Positions 26,057 to 35,949 of a stretch of DNA of 64,000 bases are shown in pieces; position 1 is the first letter of the stretch, and each line of letters starts with the position of its first letter. The DNA comes from an uncultured Eudoraea sp. GTDB taxonomy: Bacteria > Bacteroidota > Bacteroidia > Flavobacteriales > Flavobacteriaceae. The notes under the pieces are model-generated. The model was not told the origin of the DNA and did not search any database. It was given only the letters and a program-made list of their open reading frames with translations. The position numbers and the translations under genes are program-made. Location: contig NZ_CANLGX010000001.1 of NCBI RefSeq assembly GCF_947490415.1, forward strand, positions 372,001 to 436,000, in the 5' to 3' direction.

Positions 26057-28843
26057 TTATAAAGTATTAATTGCCCAAGAAACATAATATATGGAGCCAA
26101 TAAACCCTGTTCCAAAAGCAGTAAAGTATTCGGTTCCAAGAATATTGGTGCCCCCTGCTTTAAATGTTGATTTTATACTTGGAACCCGATAATTAATCTG
26201 TGCATCAAGTGTGTGGAATTCAGGAACGACCCCATTACCAAAAGTTGCTTCCCAGAAATAATCATCACTAAACCTATAAGCTATATTAAATCCGAAATTT
26301 TCAAAAAGATCCTGATTACCAAAAGAAGCTTTAAATTTATGTTCCGGCGTGTTGAAACTTGTCATAAAATCAGGATTGGCCTCCTGATCAAAATCCTGTT
26401 TCGTAAACGTATAGCTTCCACCAAGATCAAAATCCCCAAATATTTTTGCCGATAATCCCAAGGATGCACCATAGGAGTTTACATCTACATTAGAATTTGT
26501 ATAGGCACTGTAGGCCTGAAAGTCATCATTACTTATTGCTGCTACGGAGAGCGAACCATCTCCAACAGTTCCGTAATAAGGTGCTATAACTACTTCTTGA
26601 GAAATGAAATCCTTATAGTTGTTATAATAGGTGCTAAAATCGATGACTATTTTGTCTATTTTTCCCCTATAGCCTATCTCAAAAGAGGTTACCTGTTCCG
26701 GTTTTACCAGATCGGGATTGGCAACCCTTAAATCAGCAGGGTCCCCAGTTATACCCAGGGTTTCTACGGAACTGAGAGAATATGAATTATTATAAGCGGC
26801 AGCTCCCGTTTGGGTAATCGTTGCCGGCTGACCTAGCCCTTGGCCACCACCACTTACATCATAGGGTCTTACGTATCTATCCAAGTTTTCCGGGGCGGAA
26901 CCTACCAGAATGGCCCTTCCTGCGTTCAAGCCTATGAACAAATCCTGAGTAGTCGGGTTTCTAAATCCTGTCTGGACCGAGGCCCTTACATTATGATTCC
27001 TGTTAATAGTAAGTCCCGCCGATACCCTGGGTGAAAAGAACCCATCAAAAAATTCCGATTTGTCATACCGAACGGATCCGGTAAGCTTAAGATTCATTTT
27101 ATCATTTAACTCCAAATTCTTCTGGATTTGAGTATAGATTCCAAATTCTGAATAATCAATGGGACCATCAAAATCCGTATATATTGTTCCGAAGGAATTT
27201 AATCTGTACTGCCTGAAGGAACCTCCGATTTGGATATCTGCCCAATCAATTAAATGACTAAAATTGTAATTTCCATCTGCATGATAATATTTAGAGGCAT
27301 CTCTAAATTGAGACCCTGTGGCGAGGTCAGGATCCTTGATAACACTATTAAAAGCATTCTGAAATTCTGCTGATCCAGGGAGAAAACGGCCAGATTCTGC
27401 CTGAGCCCTGGCCGCAGCATGTGCTTGTGCATCCGTGGCACCACCTAAGGTAGCTTGTACATAGGTGCCCGTATATTCACCAAACCATGTATTATCTTCT
27501 TTCCATCTTCTATTGATGTTTATTCCGGTAAAAACCATATCATAAGAATCGCCAGCTTTGTCTGCAACCAAATAGCCCCTCAAGAAAAAATTATCGTTTT
27601 TAACTTCAAGCTTATGCTGTTGTTGAAAAAAACCATTAATATTATATCTGTTGGTACCTTGATAAATAGTTGATCCTGTGCCAACTTTACCCACATAGGA
27701 AATTTCAAGATTATTTCCCACTATGGGTCTGTAATATAAGCCCCAATCCGCTTTGATACTTTCTGCATTATAATTGGTGAGTTCTGCTTCATTATATCCG
27801 GTTCTGCTTACGTCTACAGATGGCACCAAAGCGTTAGCTCCTTCCGGCAGTATACCAAGGCCCTCAAGCGTAACAGCTACGCTTTTTAGGTCAGCTGACA
27901 CTTCATCGCCATATACGTTAATACCATCATAATTAAGGTCTGCCCTAGTACGGGTAGGGTCAAACTTATCTATCTCACTGGTAGCGGCCCAATCTGTTCC
28001 TTTGAGATAGCCAAAGTTCACCTTAGCCGCAAATTTATCAGAAAACTTATATGCTGCCCTTATGCCAAAATCAGTATAGCTATTATCCCCGGCCGCCTCC
28101 TGTGAAGTAATTCCCTGTTTTATAGTTGCACTAATTCCCGGATAATCAAAAGGGCTTTTACTGCGCATAAAAAGAATCCCATTAAAAGCATTTGCACCGT
28201 ATAAAGCAGAGGATGCTCCCGGCAACAATTCAATGCTTTGTACATCCGCTTCAATTAAACCTACCAGATTGCCAATTGGAAAGTTCAAAGCAGGTGTAGA
28301 ATTATCCATACCATCTACCAATTGCATAAAACGGGTATTGGCAAAGGTGGCAAAACCACGGGTATTCACTGATTTAAAGGTTAAACTGTTGGTGTTAATA
28401 TCAACCCCTTTTAAATTTTCCAATCCGCCGTAAAAATCCGCGGCGGTGGTATTCTTTATTGCTTCTATACCTAAGCGCTCTACAGTAACCGGGGATTCAA
28501 AAATCCGTTCCGGGGTTCTGGAAGCAGAGATCACTACCTCATCCAAAAAAGTTTGTGCTTCACGAAGGATAACTGAAATGGTTTGATCATTCGCCGTAAC
28601 ATCAGCAGTTGCCTCGGAATACCCGATACTTGTTATCCTTAATTGAAAGGGAGGTACTTCAGAAGTTTCAAGAACAAAATTACCATCAAAATCGGCGGTT
28701 GTTCCGATCGTTTTCCCAACTATAACAACGTTAGCCCCTGGAACAGGTTGGCCATTTTCATCAGTTACATTTCCATTCACGGTTGTCTGCGAATACACTC
28801 CTATGCCCAACATTAGTAGGGAAAAAAGAAAGATTCTTCTCAT
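26057..28843 (-). CDS. TonB-dependent receptor with carboxypeptidase-regulatory-like domain
   Basis: A 928-residue outer-membrane receptor. Residues 1-18 are a signal peptide; about 20-110 form the CarboxypepD_reg-like domain (TVNGNVTDENGQPVPGANVVI). The plug follows from about 120 (LDEVVISASRTPERIFESPVTVE, with LLPGASSALYGANAFNGILF), then a 22-strand beta barrel ending in an aromatic C terminus. Cargo is unknown. A single-base gap to the SGNH lipoprotein gene indicates one operon, a pair often seen in Flavobacteriaceae, where the lipoprotein probably acts with the receptor at the surface. Confidence 0.92.
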   Translation of the reverse strand: MRRIFLFSLLMLGIGVYSQTTVNGNVTDENGQPVPGANVVIVGKTIGTTADFDGNFVLETSEVPPFQLRITSIGYSEATADVTANDQTISVILREAQTFLDEVVISASRTPERIFESPVTVERLGIEAIKNTTAADFYGGLENLKGVDINTNSLTFKSVNTRGFATFANTRFMQLVDGMDNSTPALNFPIGNLVGLIEADVQSIELLPGASSALYGANAFNGILFMRSKSPFDYPGISATIKQGITSQEAAGDNSYTDFGIRAAYKFSDKFAAKVNFGYLKGTDWAATSEIDKFDPTRTRADLNYDGINVYGDEVSADLKSVAVTLEGLGILPEGANALVPSVDVSRTGYNEAELTNYNAESIKADWGLYYRPIVGNNLEISYVGKVGTGSTIYQGTNRYNINGFFQQQHKLEVKNDNFFLRGYLVADKAGDSYDMVFTGININRRWKEDNTWFGEYTGTYVQATLGGATDAQAHAAARAQAESGRFLPGSAEFQNAFNSVIKDPDLATGSQFRDASKYYHADGNYNFSHLIDWADIQIGGSFRQYRLNSFGTIYTDFDGPIDYSEFGIYTQIQKNLELNDKMNLKLTGSVRYDKSEFFDGFFSPRVSAGLTINRNHNVRASVQTGFRNPTTQDLFIGLNAGRAILVGSAPENLDRYVRPYDVSGGGQGLGQPATITQTGAAAYNNSYSLSSVETLGITGDPADLRVANPDLVKPEQVTSFEIGYRGKIDKIVIDFSTYYNNYKDFISQEVVIAPYYGTVGDGSLSVAAISNDDFQAYSAYTNSNVDVNSYGASLGLSAKIFGDFDLGGSYTFTKQDFDQEANPDFMTSFNTPEHKFKASFGNQDLFENFGFNIAYRFSDDYFWEATFGNGVVPEFHTLDAQINYRVPSIKSTFKAGGTNILGTEYFTAFGTGFIGSIYYVSWAINTL

Positions 28844-28980
28844 GTTAATTTTGAGTTAAATTAGTATATAGCCAAGATACTGAATTTTTTAAATTGAAAA
28901 TGTAAAAAGCGAATAAAGTATGCCTGCTAAATATTAATTTCGCAATTAAAACCTATATAAACTTATAAATACATAATTTC

Positions 28981-29014
28981 AATAAAAAAAGGCGGCCATA
29001 AAAATGGTCGCCTT
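28981..29014 (-). terminator. Rho-independent terminator of glmS
   Basis: An 11-bp stem AAGGCGGCCAT / ATGGTCGCCTT with loop AAAA (28989-29014) is followed, leftward, by seven T residues. Confidence 0.85.
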
Positions 29015-29038
29015 AAAATTATGATTTATAAAACTAAA

Positions 29039-30886
29039 TTATTCCACCGTAACCGACTTGGCCAAATTTCGAGGTTGATCCACATTACATCCTCTCATTA
29101 TTGCAATATGATAAGATAACAATTGCAGTGGTATGGTTGTCAAAAGCGGAGTGAGACATTCGATAGTTTCAGGCACCTCTATCACGTGGTCTGCCAGTTC
29201 TTTTACCTGTTCATCACCTTCCGTAACAATGGCTATAATTTTTCCCTTTCGGGATTTTATTTCCTGAATATTACTAACTACTTTCTCGTAATGACCTTTG
29301 TTGGTAGCAATTACAATAACAGGCATATTTTCATCAATAAGTGCAATAGGGCCGTGTTTCATCTCTGCGGCAGGATATCCTTCAGCATGTATATAACTTA
29401 TTTCTTTAAGTTTAAGTGCTCCTTCAAGTGCTACGGGAAAGTTATAACCCCTTCCCAGATATAAACAGTTTTCTGAATCTTTATATTCATTTGCAATTAT
29501 TTCAATCAAGGGATTAGATTGAAGTGCTTTTTCCACTTTACTTGGTATATTGTCTAACTCAGCAAGATATTCATGAAACTTAGATTCAGAAAATTTACCT
29601 TTTTCTTTAGCCAGTTTTAGCGCAATAAGAGTTAAAATCGTTATCTGTGTTGTAAATGCTTTGGTTGAAGCAACACCAATTTCCGGCCCGGCATGTGTAT
29701 ATGCCCCCGCATGAGTTTCACGTGCAATAGAAGAACCTACGACATTGCAGACTCCAAATACAAATGCTCCGTTCTCTTTGGCAAGCTTAATTGCCGCTAA
29801 TGTATCGGCAGTTTCACCGGATTGCGAAATGGCAATAACCACATCTTTTTCTGTAATTACAGGATTTCTATATCTAAATTCTGATGCATATTCTACCTCA
29901 ACAGGTATCCTTGCCAAATCTTCAAAAATATACTCTGCTACTAATCCAGCATGCCAGGAAGTTCCGCATGCCACAATAATTATCCTGTTTGCGTTGAGAA
30001 ATATTTCAAGATTATCGTCAATCCCGGACATTTTTATTATATCCTGATCAACTAGCAATCGTCCTCTGTAAGTATCTTTTATGGCATTTGGTTGTTCATA
30101 AATTTCCTTTAACATAAAATGATCATACATCCCCTTTTCAATTTCCTCGAGATTAAATTGAAGCTCCTGCACCATTGGATAAGCTATGGCATCATTCTTT
30201 ATTTTTCGAAGTTTAATTTCTTTCCCAAGACGAATTATGGCCATTTCCTGGTCTTCCAGATAAACCGCATTATTAGTAAATTCAATAAAAGGTGATGCAT
30301 CAGAAGCAATAAAAAACTCCTCTTCCCCAATACCTATTGCCAATGGACTCCCTAGTTTGGCAACCACAATTTCATCTGGCTTTTGAACATCAAATACCGC
30401 AATTGCATAAGCCCCAACAACCTGATTTAAAGCAATTTGCACGGCCTTGCCTAGTAAAACATTTTCCTTTGTCTTGACTTCTTCAATAAGATTGATCAAA
30501 ACCTCTGTATCCGTGTCAGATTCGAAGGTATAGCCCCTTTTGGTTAGTTCTTGTTTTATAGATTCATAATTTTCTATGATCCCATTATGAATAATTATAA
30601 GGTTTCCCGAATTTGAATAGTGCGGATGTGAATTCACATCGTTTGGAATTCCATGAGTTGCCCATCTCGTATGTCCTATGCCAACATTCCCATTTAAGGG
30701 TATATTAGCTTCTGATCGTTCTTTCAGATCTATAACTTTGCCTTTGGTTTTGGCCAGATTAATTCTATTCCCGTCGTATAAGGCAATTCCAGCACTATCA
30801 TACCCCCGGTATTCCAGACGTTGCAAACCTTTCATGATTATGGGATAAGCTTCCCTAAATCCTATATATCCAACAATTCCACACAT
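29039..30886 (-). CDS. glmS: Glutamine-fructose-6-phosphate aminotransferase (isomerizing)
   Basis: A 615-residue cytosolic enzyme that makes glucosamine-6-phosphate for cell wall precursors. It starts MCGIVGYIGFREAYP, exposing Cys as the glutaminase nucleophile. The GATase II domain extends to about residue 230; two SIS sugar-isomerase domains follow (ISQSGETADTLAAIKLAKE, LGRGYNFPVALEGALKLKE), and the C terminus NLAKSVTVE is the conserved end. It has its own leftward promoter-like element and a strong terminator. No glmS ribozyme is visible upstream. Confidence 0.98.
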   Translation of the reverse strand: MCGIVGYIGFREAYPIIMKGLQRLEYRGYDSAGIALYDGNRINLAKTKGKVIDLKERSEANIPLNGNVGIGHTRWATHGIPNDVNSHPHYSNSGNLIIIHNGIIENYESIKQELTKRGYTFESDTDTEVLINLIEEVKTKENVLLGKAVQIALNQVVGAYAIAVFDVQKPDEIVVAKLGSPLAIGIGEEEFFIASDASPFIEFTNNAVYLEDQEMAIIRLGKEIKLRKIKNDAIAYPMVQELQFNLEEIEKGMYDHFMLKEIYEQPNAIKDTYRGRLLVDQDIIKMSGIDDNLEIFLNANRIIIVACGTSWHAGLVAEYIFEDLARIPVEVEYASEFRYRNPVITEKDVVIAISQSGETADTLAAIKLAKENGAFVFGVCNVVGSSIARETHAGAYTHAGPEIGVASTKAFTTQITILTLIALKLAKEKGKFSESKFHEYLAELDNIPSKVEKALQSNPLIEIIANEYKDSENCLYLGRGYNFPVALEGALKLKEISYIHAEGYPAAEMKHGPIALIDENMPVIVIATNKGHYEKVVSNIQEIKSRKGKIIAIVTEGDEQVKELADHVIEVPETIECLTPLLTTIPLQLLSYHIAIMRGCNVDQPRNLAKSVTVE

Positions 30887-30916
30887 ATATTATAAATTAA
30901 CCGATTAGGAGATGAG

Positions 30917-30924
30917 CAAATTTA
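30917..30924 (-). promoter_or_regulatory. Putative -7 promoter element of glmS
   Basis: Read leftward it is TAAATTTG, matching TAnnTTTG, 30 bases before the glmS ATG. A T-rich segment is found at the -33 position but no exact TTTG. Confidence 0.5.
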
Positions 30925-30996
30925 CAAGAAGAAAATAAAACTTTCCCTTAAATTCGGTTATATAACGATAAAATACTGTAAGTGGTATGTACTCAA

Positions 30997-32823
30997 TTAA
31001 TTTGACTCCGTATAGAATATCTCTAATTTTAGCTTCATATCCTCTTTTTCAACGGGAACATTATTACCAAAAAGAACGGTGCTTAATGGGGTAATTGTGG
31101 CAGCAACCGGTAAATCTTCTTCAGAAATGTCAAGCACAGCATTTTTAGAAGTACTAATTGCCAAATCTGCAGTTACGGCGAGGCCGAGGGTAACATTTGT
31201 AGAATCTCTAATTATAATATCATTGATATGATTGGTTATTTTCAATTTATATTTAATTCCTTTATTATTCTCTTTTTCCAAAGACCCGTCATAATTTATA
31301 TTAATTCTGTTTCTCAGGTCAGGATCACTTGCTACACTAAGATCATATAAAGGGCTGTTTGTCTCAGTGTTATAAAGGTATAATGCGGGAGGTTCATTAA
31401 TATTGCCAGCCATATCCAACGTTTCTCTGTCTACATAAAAGATGAGGTTGGCTTCATTTACAATCCAATTTTTTGCTTTGATCTCATTTAAAATATCTTC
31501 TCCGTTATTTTCCTCAAACAACTGGATTTCTGCATAGGACCCTGAACCTCCTTTAAGATATATCCTATCTGCATTTTCGCTTATATCTAAATCATTCGTA
31601 ATCTCAGATGGAAATGGGGCATTTATTAAAGTGTTAACTGCATTGCCATTAATTGTGCCAAAGGTTAATTCTCTGCTAATTAGTGTCAATTGGTACTCTG
31701 CTTCTTCCTTAACTATTCCTTCATCCTCCTGCTTATCGTAATCATAAGTTATTGTAATTGTGGCATCAGTCACGTCCAGAATAAGCATAATATCATCGGT
31801 GATGGCAGAAACAGATAAGTGCAAACCTCTAATGAAATCACTGAAATTGGCCTGACTTAATAGCTCTGACTGGCCTTCTTTATCTAAAATGTTTTGTTGA
31901 AAAAAATCAGGATCTAATGCCACCCGAATACCTGGTTGGATTCGCTCGGGCTCATTGAGAGATTCATCTGCCTCGGTGTCGGGATCGTCTTCAGGAAAAA
32001 CCAGTGTTTCCTCATCTGATATAATTACCTCCCCGTCAAACAGTACGTCAGAAACAAAATCCGGTGAAAATTCCTGAGTTGAATAGTATTCCTGTGATTC
32101 CAGAAACCCTGTATCCGGATCCAAATCTCTTAAAAAATACGTAGATCGTTCTACTTTGAAATTAAAAGGAGCTTCCCGGTTTCCATAAATACTGTCAAGG
32201 TCAACTTTTCGTGGATACCTATTTATAGTATTATCCGTATCTGTACTATCGCCTATCCCATCACCATCCGTATCTTCATTAAGCGGGTTTGTTCCGAGTA
32301 TTCTTTCATCATTATCGGTAAGGCCATCTCCATCACTATCACTGTTAGGGTCCTCTGGGTCTGCATCAAAAGTGTCTGGAACACCGTCAAGATCGCGATC
32401 ACCATTTGGGTTTTGAAGATAAGGGATATAAAGAATTACTTCTTTTACAGTTTCATTCTCCTCAATCGCCGTCTCGTCTGGATCGGTTAGAGAATTATCT
32501 TCTCTTTGCTGGCTAGAAAGTCCAAATATTGGATTCCCAAAACCTCCTTGCAATCTTAGTTGGGAAGTAATACTCGCCTCGGTATTGCCAAAAAGTGGGT
32601 CATCATATATTCCTATTTGGTATATTGGAAGTTTGTTCGTCTCAACAGCAGTGATTTTTTTGTTAAATACAAAAACGTCATATACTGCTTTACTTGTTTT
32701 AAAAGGATCGTCTCCAATAAGACCATCTCCAATTGTTGTAAGGTCTTCATCACACGAAACGGCGCTAAGCATAAGTACCAAAACTGCAATTGCAGAGAAT
32801 ACCAATTTTAATAAAATCTTCAT
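30997..32823 (-). CDS. DUF4270 lipoprotein with thrombospondin type 3-like calcium repeats
   Basis: A 608-residue lipoprotein with lipobox SAVSC (Cys24). The segment [30 protein letters not shown]-like ([17 protein letters not shown]) and [13 protein letters not shown] are hallmarks of DUF4270. Between residues about 138 and 200 there is a run of Asp-rich repeats of the type DxDxDGxxDxxD ([44 protein letters not shown]), as in calcium-binding thrombospondin type 3 repeats, lying before DLDSIYGN. The function is unknown. It follows the glycogen-synthase-like gene by 5 bases on the same strand; that linkage is usual in Flavobacteriaceae. Confidence 0.87.
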   Translation of the reverse strand: MKILLKLVFSAIAVLVLMLSAVSCDEDLTTIGDGLIGDDPFKTSKAVYDVFVFNKKITAVETNKLPIYQIGIYDDPLFGNTEASITSQLRLQGGFGNPIFGLSSQQREDNSLTDPDETAIEENETVKEVILYIPYLQNPNGDRDLDGVPDTFDADPEDPNSDSDGDGLTDNDERILGTNPLNEDTDGDGIGDSTDTDNTINRYPRKVDLDSIYGNREAPFNFKVERSTYFLRDLDPDTGFLESQEYYSTQEFSPDFVSDVLFDGEVIISDEETLVFPEDDPDTEADESLNEPERIQPGIRVALDPDFFQQNILDKEGQSELLSQANFSDFIRGLHLSVSAITDDIMLILDVTDATITITYDYDKQEDEGIVKEEAEYQLTLISRELTFGTINGNAVNTLINAPFPSEITNDLDISENADRIYLKGGSGSYAEIQLFEENNGEDILNEIKAKNWIVNEANLIFYVDRETLDMAGNINEPPALYLYNTETNSPLYDLSVASDPDLRNRININYDGSLEKENNKGIKYKLKITNHINDIIIRDSTNVTLGLAVTADLAISTSKNAVLDISEEDLPVAATITPLSTVLFGNNVPVEKEDMKLKLEIFYTESN

Positions 32824-32828
32824 GAGGC

Positions 32829-33638
32829 CTATTTTAAAACTTCAGTGCTATAAAAGTTCGCATATGCTTCTTCAAATTCCTGTAAAGAAACATATGGCAA
32901 CAGAGGTTTTTGGAGGTTGGAAATATATTCACTTAAATCTTCTGAAACTTCTTCGGAGGCTAAAATAATGGCATCAGAAAAATCTACAGCAACTTTTAAC
33001 AAATTATTATAGGTGGGAGACTCTAGATGGGAGATACTATCCTCAGTAATCCCATCAAATAATATTTTTTTCTTCATATTACCATCCAGATTTCCATCAA
33101 AACCCTGGCTATAAACTGAGGTTACTATTTTGCTGTCGGCAAATAGTGGTTCATCTGCGTAATAGGTTCTTAAATATAAGGGCAAAAGTGAAGCCAGCCA
33201 GCCATGAACATGGATAATATCCGGTGACCAATTCAATTTTTTTACTGTTTCCACTACGCCTTTTGCAAAGAAAATCGCCCTTTCATCATTATCCGGGAAT
33301 AGCACTCCATTCTCATCAGTAAATGTAGCTTTGCGTTTAAAATACTCCTCATTATCTATAAAATAGACTTGTATACGCTCCCGGGGTATTGAAGCAACTT
33401 TAATAATAAGCGGCATGTCCATATCATTGATGACGAGGTTCATACCAGAGAGTCTGATCACCTCATGCAACTGATGCCTCCGCTCATTGATATTGCCATA
33501 TCTTGGCATAAATATTCTTATTTGGCCTTTTTTACTATTAACCATCCTTGGCGTTTCGTAAGACATTAAGGAAACTTCATTCTCTGGTAAATAGGGCACT
33601 AATTCAGAAGATACAAACAATATCTTTTTACCATTCAT
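32829..33638 (-). CDS. Glycogen/starch synthase-like protein, N-terminal domain only
   Basis: A 269-residue protein matching the N-terminal GT5 (ADP-glucose glycogen synthase) Rossmann domain: [37 protein letters not shown], then [21 protein letters not shown] and [18 protein letters not shown]. The usual C-terminal Rossmann domain with the donor-binding residues is lacking, and the N-terminal acceptor loop KTGG is not present (LPENEVSL instead). Full length in Bacteroidetes; this short form is not obviously a truncation here. The catalytic status is doubtful. It has a leftward TAATTTTG element and diverges from panC. Confidence 0.85.
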   Translation of the reverse strand: MNGKKILFVSSELVPYLPENEVSLMSYETPRMVNSKKGQIRIFMPRYGNINERRHQLHEVIRLSGMNLVINDMDMPLIIKVASIPRERIQVYFIDNEEYFKRKATFTDENGVLFPDNDERAIFFAKGVVETVKKLNWSPDIIHVHGWLASLLPLYLRTYYADEPLFADSKIVTSVYSQGFDGNLDGNMKKKILFDGITEDSISHLESPTYNNLLKVAVDFSDAIILASEEVSEDLSEYISNLQKPLLPYVSLQEFEEAYANFYSTEVLK

Positions 33639-33675
33639 AAAAAAATGTATTTTGTTTATCGGAAAAACATAGCTG

Positions 33676-33722
33676 CAAAATTACAAAAATAATGTAGAAT
33701 AGCAGTAATTATAGTAAGTTTG
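33676..33722. promoter_or_regulatory. Divergent promoter region between the glycogen-synthase-like gene and panC
   Basis: Leftward TAATTTTG (33676-33683) faces the synthase-like gene; rightward TAAGTTTG (33715-33722) faces panC, 19 bases before its ATG. Both are exact TAnnTTTG matches. No -33 TTTG is at the ideal distance from either. Confidence 0.55.
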
Positions 33723-33741
33723 CTGGCTTTTATAATTGATT

Positions 33742-34590
33742 ATGTTGTTATTCCGTAGAAAAAAGGATTTAATAGCTCATTTGGCCATATTAAAAAATAC
33801 TTCAACATCTGTGGGTTTGGTTCCTACTATGGGGGCATTGCATGAAGGTCATCTAGCTATAGTCAAAAAAGCCATCTCTGAAACTAAAGTCGTTGTAGTC
33901 ACTATTTTTGTTAATCCTACCCAATTTGATAATCAAGATGATTTAAACAAATATCCTGACACGCTTGATTCAGATCTTGAAGCTCTAAAAACTATTTCAG
34001 AGGAGCTCATTGTTTTTGCCCCAGCAGTAACAGAATTATATTCAAACAACATCAGTTCAAAGGAATATGATTTTGATGGTTTGGATACAACGATGGAAGG
34101 TAAATTCAGATCGAATCATTTTTTGGGAGTGGCAACGGTTGTGGAAAAACTTTTTTCGATTGTTAAGCCAAATAAAGCCTATTTCGGAGAGAAGGATTTT
34201 CAGCAACTATTAATCATCAAAAAATTAATTGAAATAACGAATATGCCAATTGAAATTATTGGCTGCCCAATTGTCAGAGAACCTCACGGACTTGCAATGA
34301 GTTCCAGAAACGAAAGACTACCAAAAGACTTAAGGGTTAAAGCCTCTTTTATCTATGAAACTCTTTTGGCTGCCAAAGAAATATTTGGCATGAAAAGTGC
34401 TACAAACGTAATGAATTGGGTTAAAAACAAATTTGATAAACAGGCTGAATTCGATTTGGAATATATAAATATTACTGATCAGGATACTTTGAATCCAGTA
34501 AAAAGAAAACAAAAAAATACAAAATATAGGGCCTTTATAGCAGTTTATGTCAACGGGGTGCGCCTCATAGATAACATAGTCCTTAATTAA
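33742..34590 (+). CDS. panC: Pantothenate synthetase
   Basis: An enzyme of 282 residues that joins pantoate and beta-alanine with ATP. GLVPTMGALHEGHL carries the HxGH-type ATP signature, followed by TIFVNPTQF, FGEKDFQQLL and SSRNERL (KMSKS-equivalent). I chose ATG at 33742 (MLLFRRKKDLIAHL); an in-frame TTG lies 6 bases earlier. panD follows 13 bases downstream, forming a compact pantothenate operon. Confidence 0.96.
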   Translation: MLLFRRKKDLIAHLAILKNTSTSVGLVPTMGALHEGHLAIVKKAISETKVVVVTIFVNPTQFDNQDDLNKYPDTLDSDLEALKTISEELIVFAPAVTELYSNNISSKEYDFDGLDTTMEGKFRSNHFLGVATVVEKLFSIVKPNKAYFGEKDFQQLLIIKKLIEITNMPIEIIGCPIVREPHGLAMSSRNERLPKDLRVKASFIYETLLAAKEIFGMKSATNVMNWVKNKFDKQAEFDLEYINITDQDTLNPVKRKQKNTKYRAFIAVYVNGVRLIDNIVLN

Positions 34591-34603
34591 TTAACTTTGT
34601 GCC

Positions 34604-34954
34604 ATGCAAATAGAAGTTGTAAAATCTAAAATACATCGGGTTCGAGTTACAGGAGCTGACCTTAATTATATAGGAAGTATTACTATAGATGAAGATCTTA
34701 TGGATGCTGCCAATATTATTCAAGGTGAAAAAGTGCAGATTGTCAATAATAATAATGGTGAACGATTGGAGACCTATGTTATTCCCGGACCAAGGGGTAC
34801 GGGTGAACTAACACTAAATGGTGCCGCGGCCAGAAAAGTGGCAGTAGGTGATATTTTGATTTTGATTACATATGCCCGAATGGATATAGAAGAAGCTAAA
34901 AAATTCAATCCGGCTTTAGTTTTCCCAGATGAAGAAACTAATTTATTAAAATAG
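34604..34954 (+). CDS. panD: Aspartate 1-decarboxylase
   Basis: A 116-residue pyruvoyl enzyme that makes beta-alanine from aspartate. The self-cleavage site Gly24-Ser25 is in [14 protein letters not shown]; Lys9 (SKIHR) and Arg54-equivalent contacts are in the family positions, and the [21 protein letters not shown] segment is diagnostic. It is the product that feeds PanC, the gene just upstream. Confidence 0.96.
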   Translation: MQIEVVKSKIHRVRVTGADLNYIGSITIDEDLMDAANIIQGEKVQIVNNNNGERLETYVIPGPRGTGELTLNGAAARKVAVGDILILITYARMDIEEAKKFNPALVFPDEETNLLK

Positions 34955-34956
34955 TC

Positions 34957-35922
34957 TTGACCAAAGAACCGAAAAAGATCTTAAAAATTATACTCCCAAT
35001 TGCTTTGGGAGTTTTTTTAGTCTGGTATTCATATAGAATTACTTCTGAAGAGGACAGGATACAAATAATCAGGTACATTAAAGAAGCTGATCTGTTTTGG
35101 GTAGGAATCTCAGTATTTATAGGAGTTTTGAGCCATATTTCCAGGGCGATCCGATGGAATTATCTTTTGGAACCCTTAGGGTATGCCCCAAAAGTGACTA
35201 ACAATATTTTCATCATCTTAATGGCCTACTTTGCTAATTTAGGCATCCCAAGGTCTGGAGAAGTATTAAGAGCAACGGCACTAGCAACCTACGAGGACGT
35301 TCCTTTTCAAAAAGGTTTTGGGACAATTGTTACCGAACGGGTTGTAGACTTACTGATGTTACTTCTCATAATACTAATAGCCCTTTTTTCACAGACCGAA
35401 ATAATACTTGCCTTCCTAAACGAAAAAGGGGTTGGCTTAACAACTACCCTAATTTTTCTTTTTTTGGGTTTTATAGGGCTATTTTTTATCATGGGCTTTT
35501 TAAAACGTTCAAGTTCGAGATTTGCCATTAAAGTCAGGGACTTTATGAAAGGTTTATTAGACGGTGTTTTAAGTATATTCAAAATGAAACATAAATGGCA
35601 TTTTGTCATACACACTATTTTTATTTGGGGTGCTTATGTTCTTATGTTTTGGGTTATAAAATTTACCGTGCCAGAAACTATTAATCTTTCATTTGGGCAA
35701 CTATTAGTAGCCTTTGTTGGTGGTGCATTTGCAATGTCTACGACAAATGGAGGCATAGGCCTTTACCCCATCGCAGTAAGCAAATCCCTAAATATTTTTG
35801 GTATTACAGCTGTTTCCGGAAATGCATTTGGTTGGATTATGTGGATATCACAAACTCTTATGGTTGTGTTTTTCGGTGCAATATCTTTCCTGCTCTTACC
35901 GTTATTGAACAGGAATAAATAG
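34957..35922 (+). CDS. Flippase-like / LPG synthase TM-region membrane protein
   Basis: A 321-residue membrane protein with about eight helices, of the lysylphosphatidylglycerol synthase TM / AglD-type DUF, recognisable by SRAIRWNYLLEPLG, LGIPRSGEVLRATALATYE and FGTIVTERVVDLLMLL. It lacks the catalytic aminoacyl-transfer domain of MprF, so it probably moves a lipid-linked substrate, but the substrate is unknown. The start is TTG at 34957, two bases after the panD stop, so it is translated with the pan genes. Why it is in this operon is unclear. Confidence 0.85.
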   Translation: MTKEPKKILKIILPIALGVFLVWYSYRITSEEDRIQIIRYIKEADLFWVGISVFIGVLSHISRAIRWNYLLEPLGYAPKVTNNIFIILMAYFANLGIPRSGEVLRATALATYEDVPFQKGFGTIVTERVVDLLMLLLIILIALFSQTEIILAFLNEKGVGLTTTLIFLFLGFIGLFFIMGFLKRSSSRFAIKVRDFMKGLLDGVLSIFKMKHKWHFVIHTIFIWGAYVLMFWVIKFTVPETINLSFGQLLVAFVGGAFAMSTTNGGIGLYPIAVSKSLNIFGITAVSGNAFGWIMWISQTLMVVFFGAISFLLLPLLNRNK

Positions 35923-35949
35923 CATAAAGCTGTTTTCAAATATATTCGG

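Noticed and set aside
30887-30996. glmS ribozyme upstream of glmS.
   Set aside because: The 110-base upstream gap is AT-rich with no pseudoknot-like arrangement visible, and such ribozymes are known mainly from Firmicutes.
32829-33638. Short glycogen-synthase-like gene considered as a truncated pseudogene.
   Set aside because: It has a clean start, stop and promoter-like element, no frameshift, and the short form is known to me in other Bacteroidetes, so it is treated as intact.
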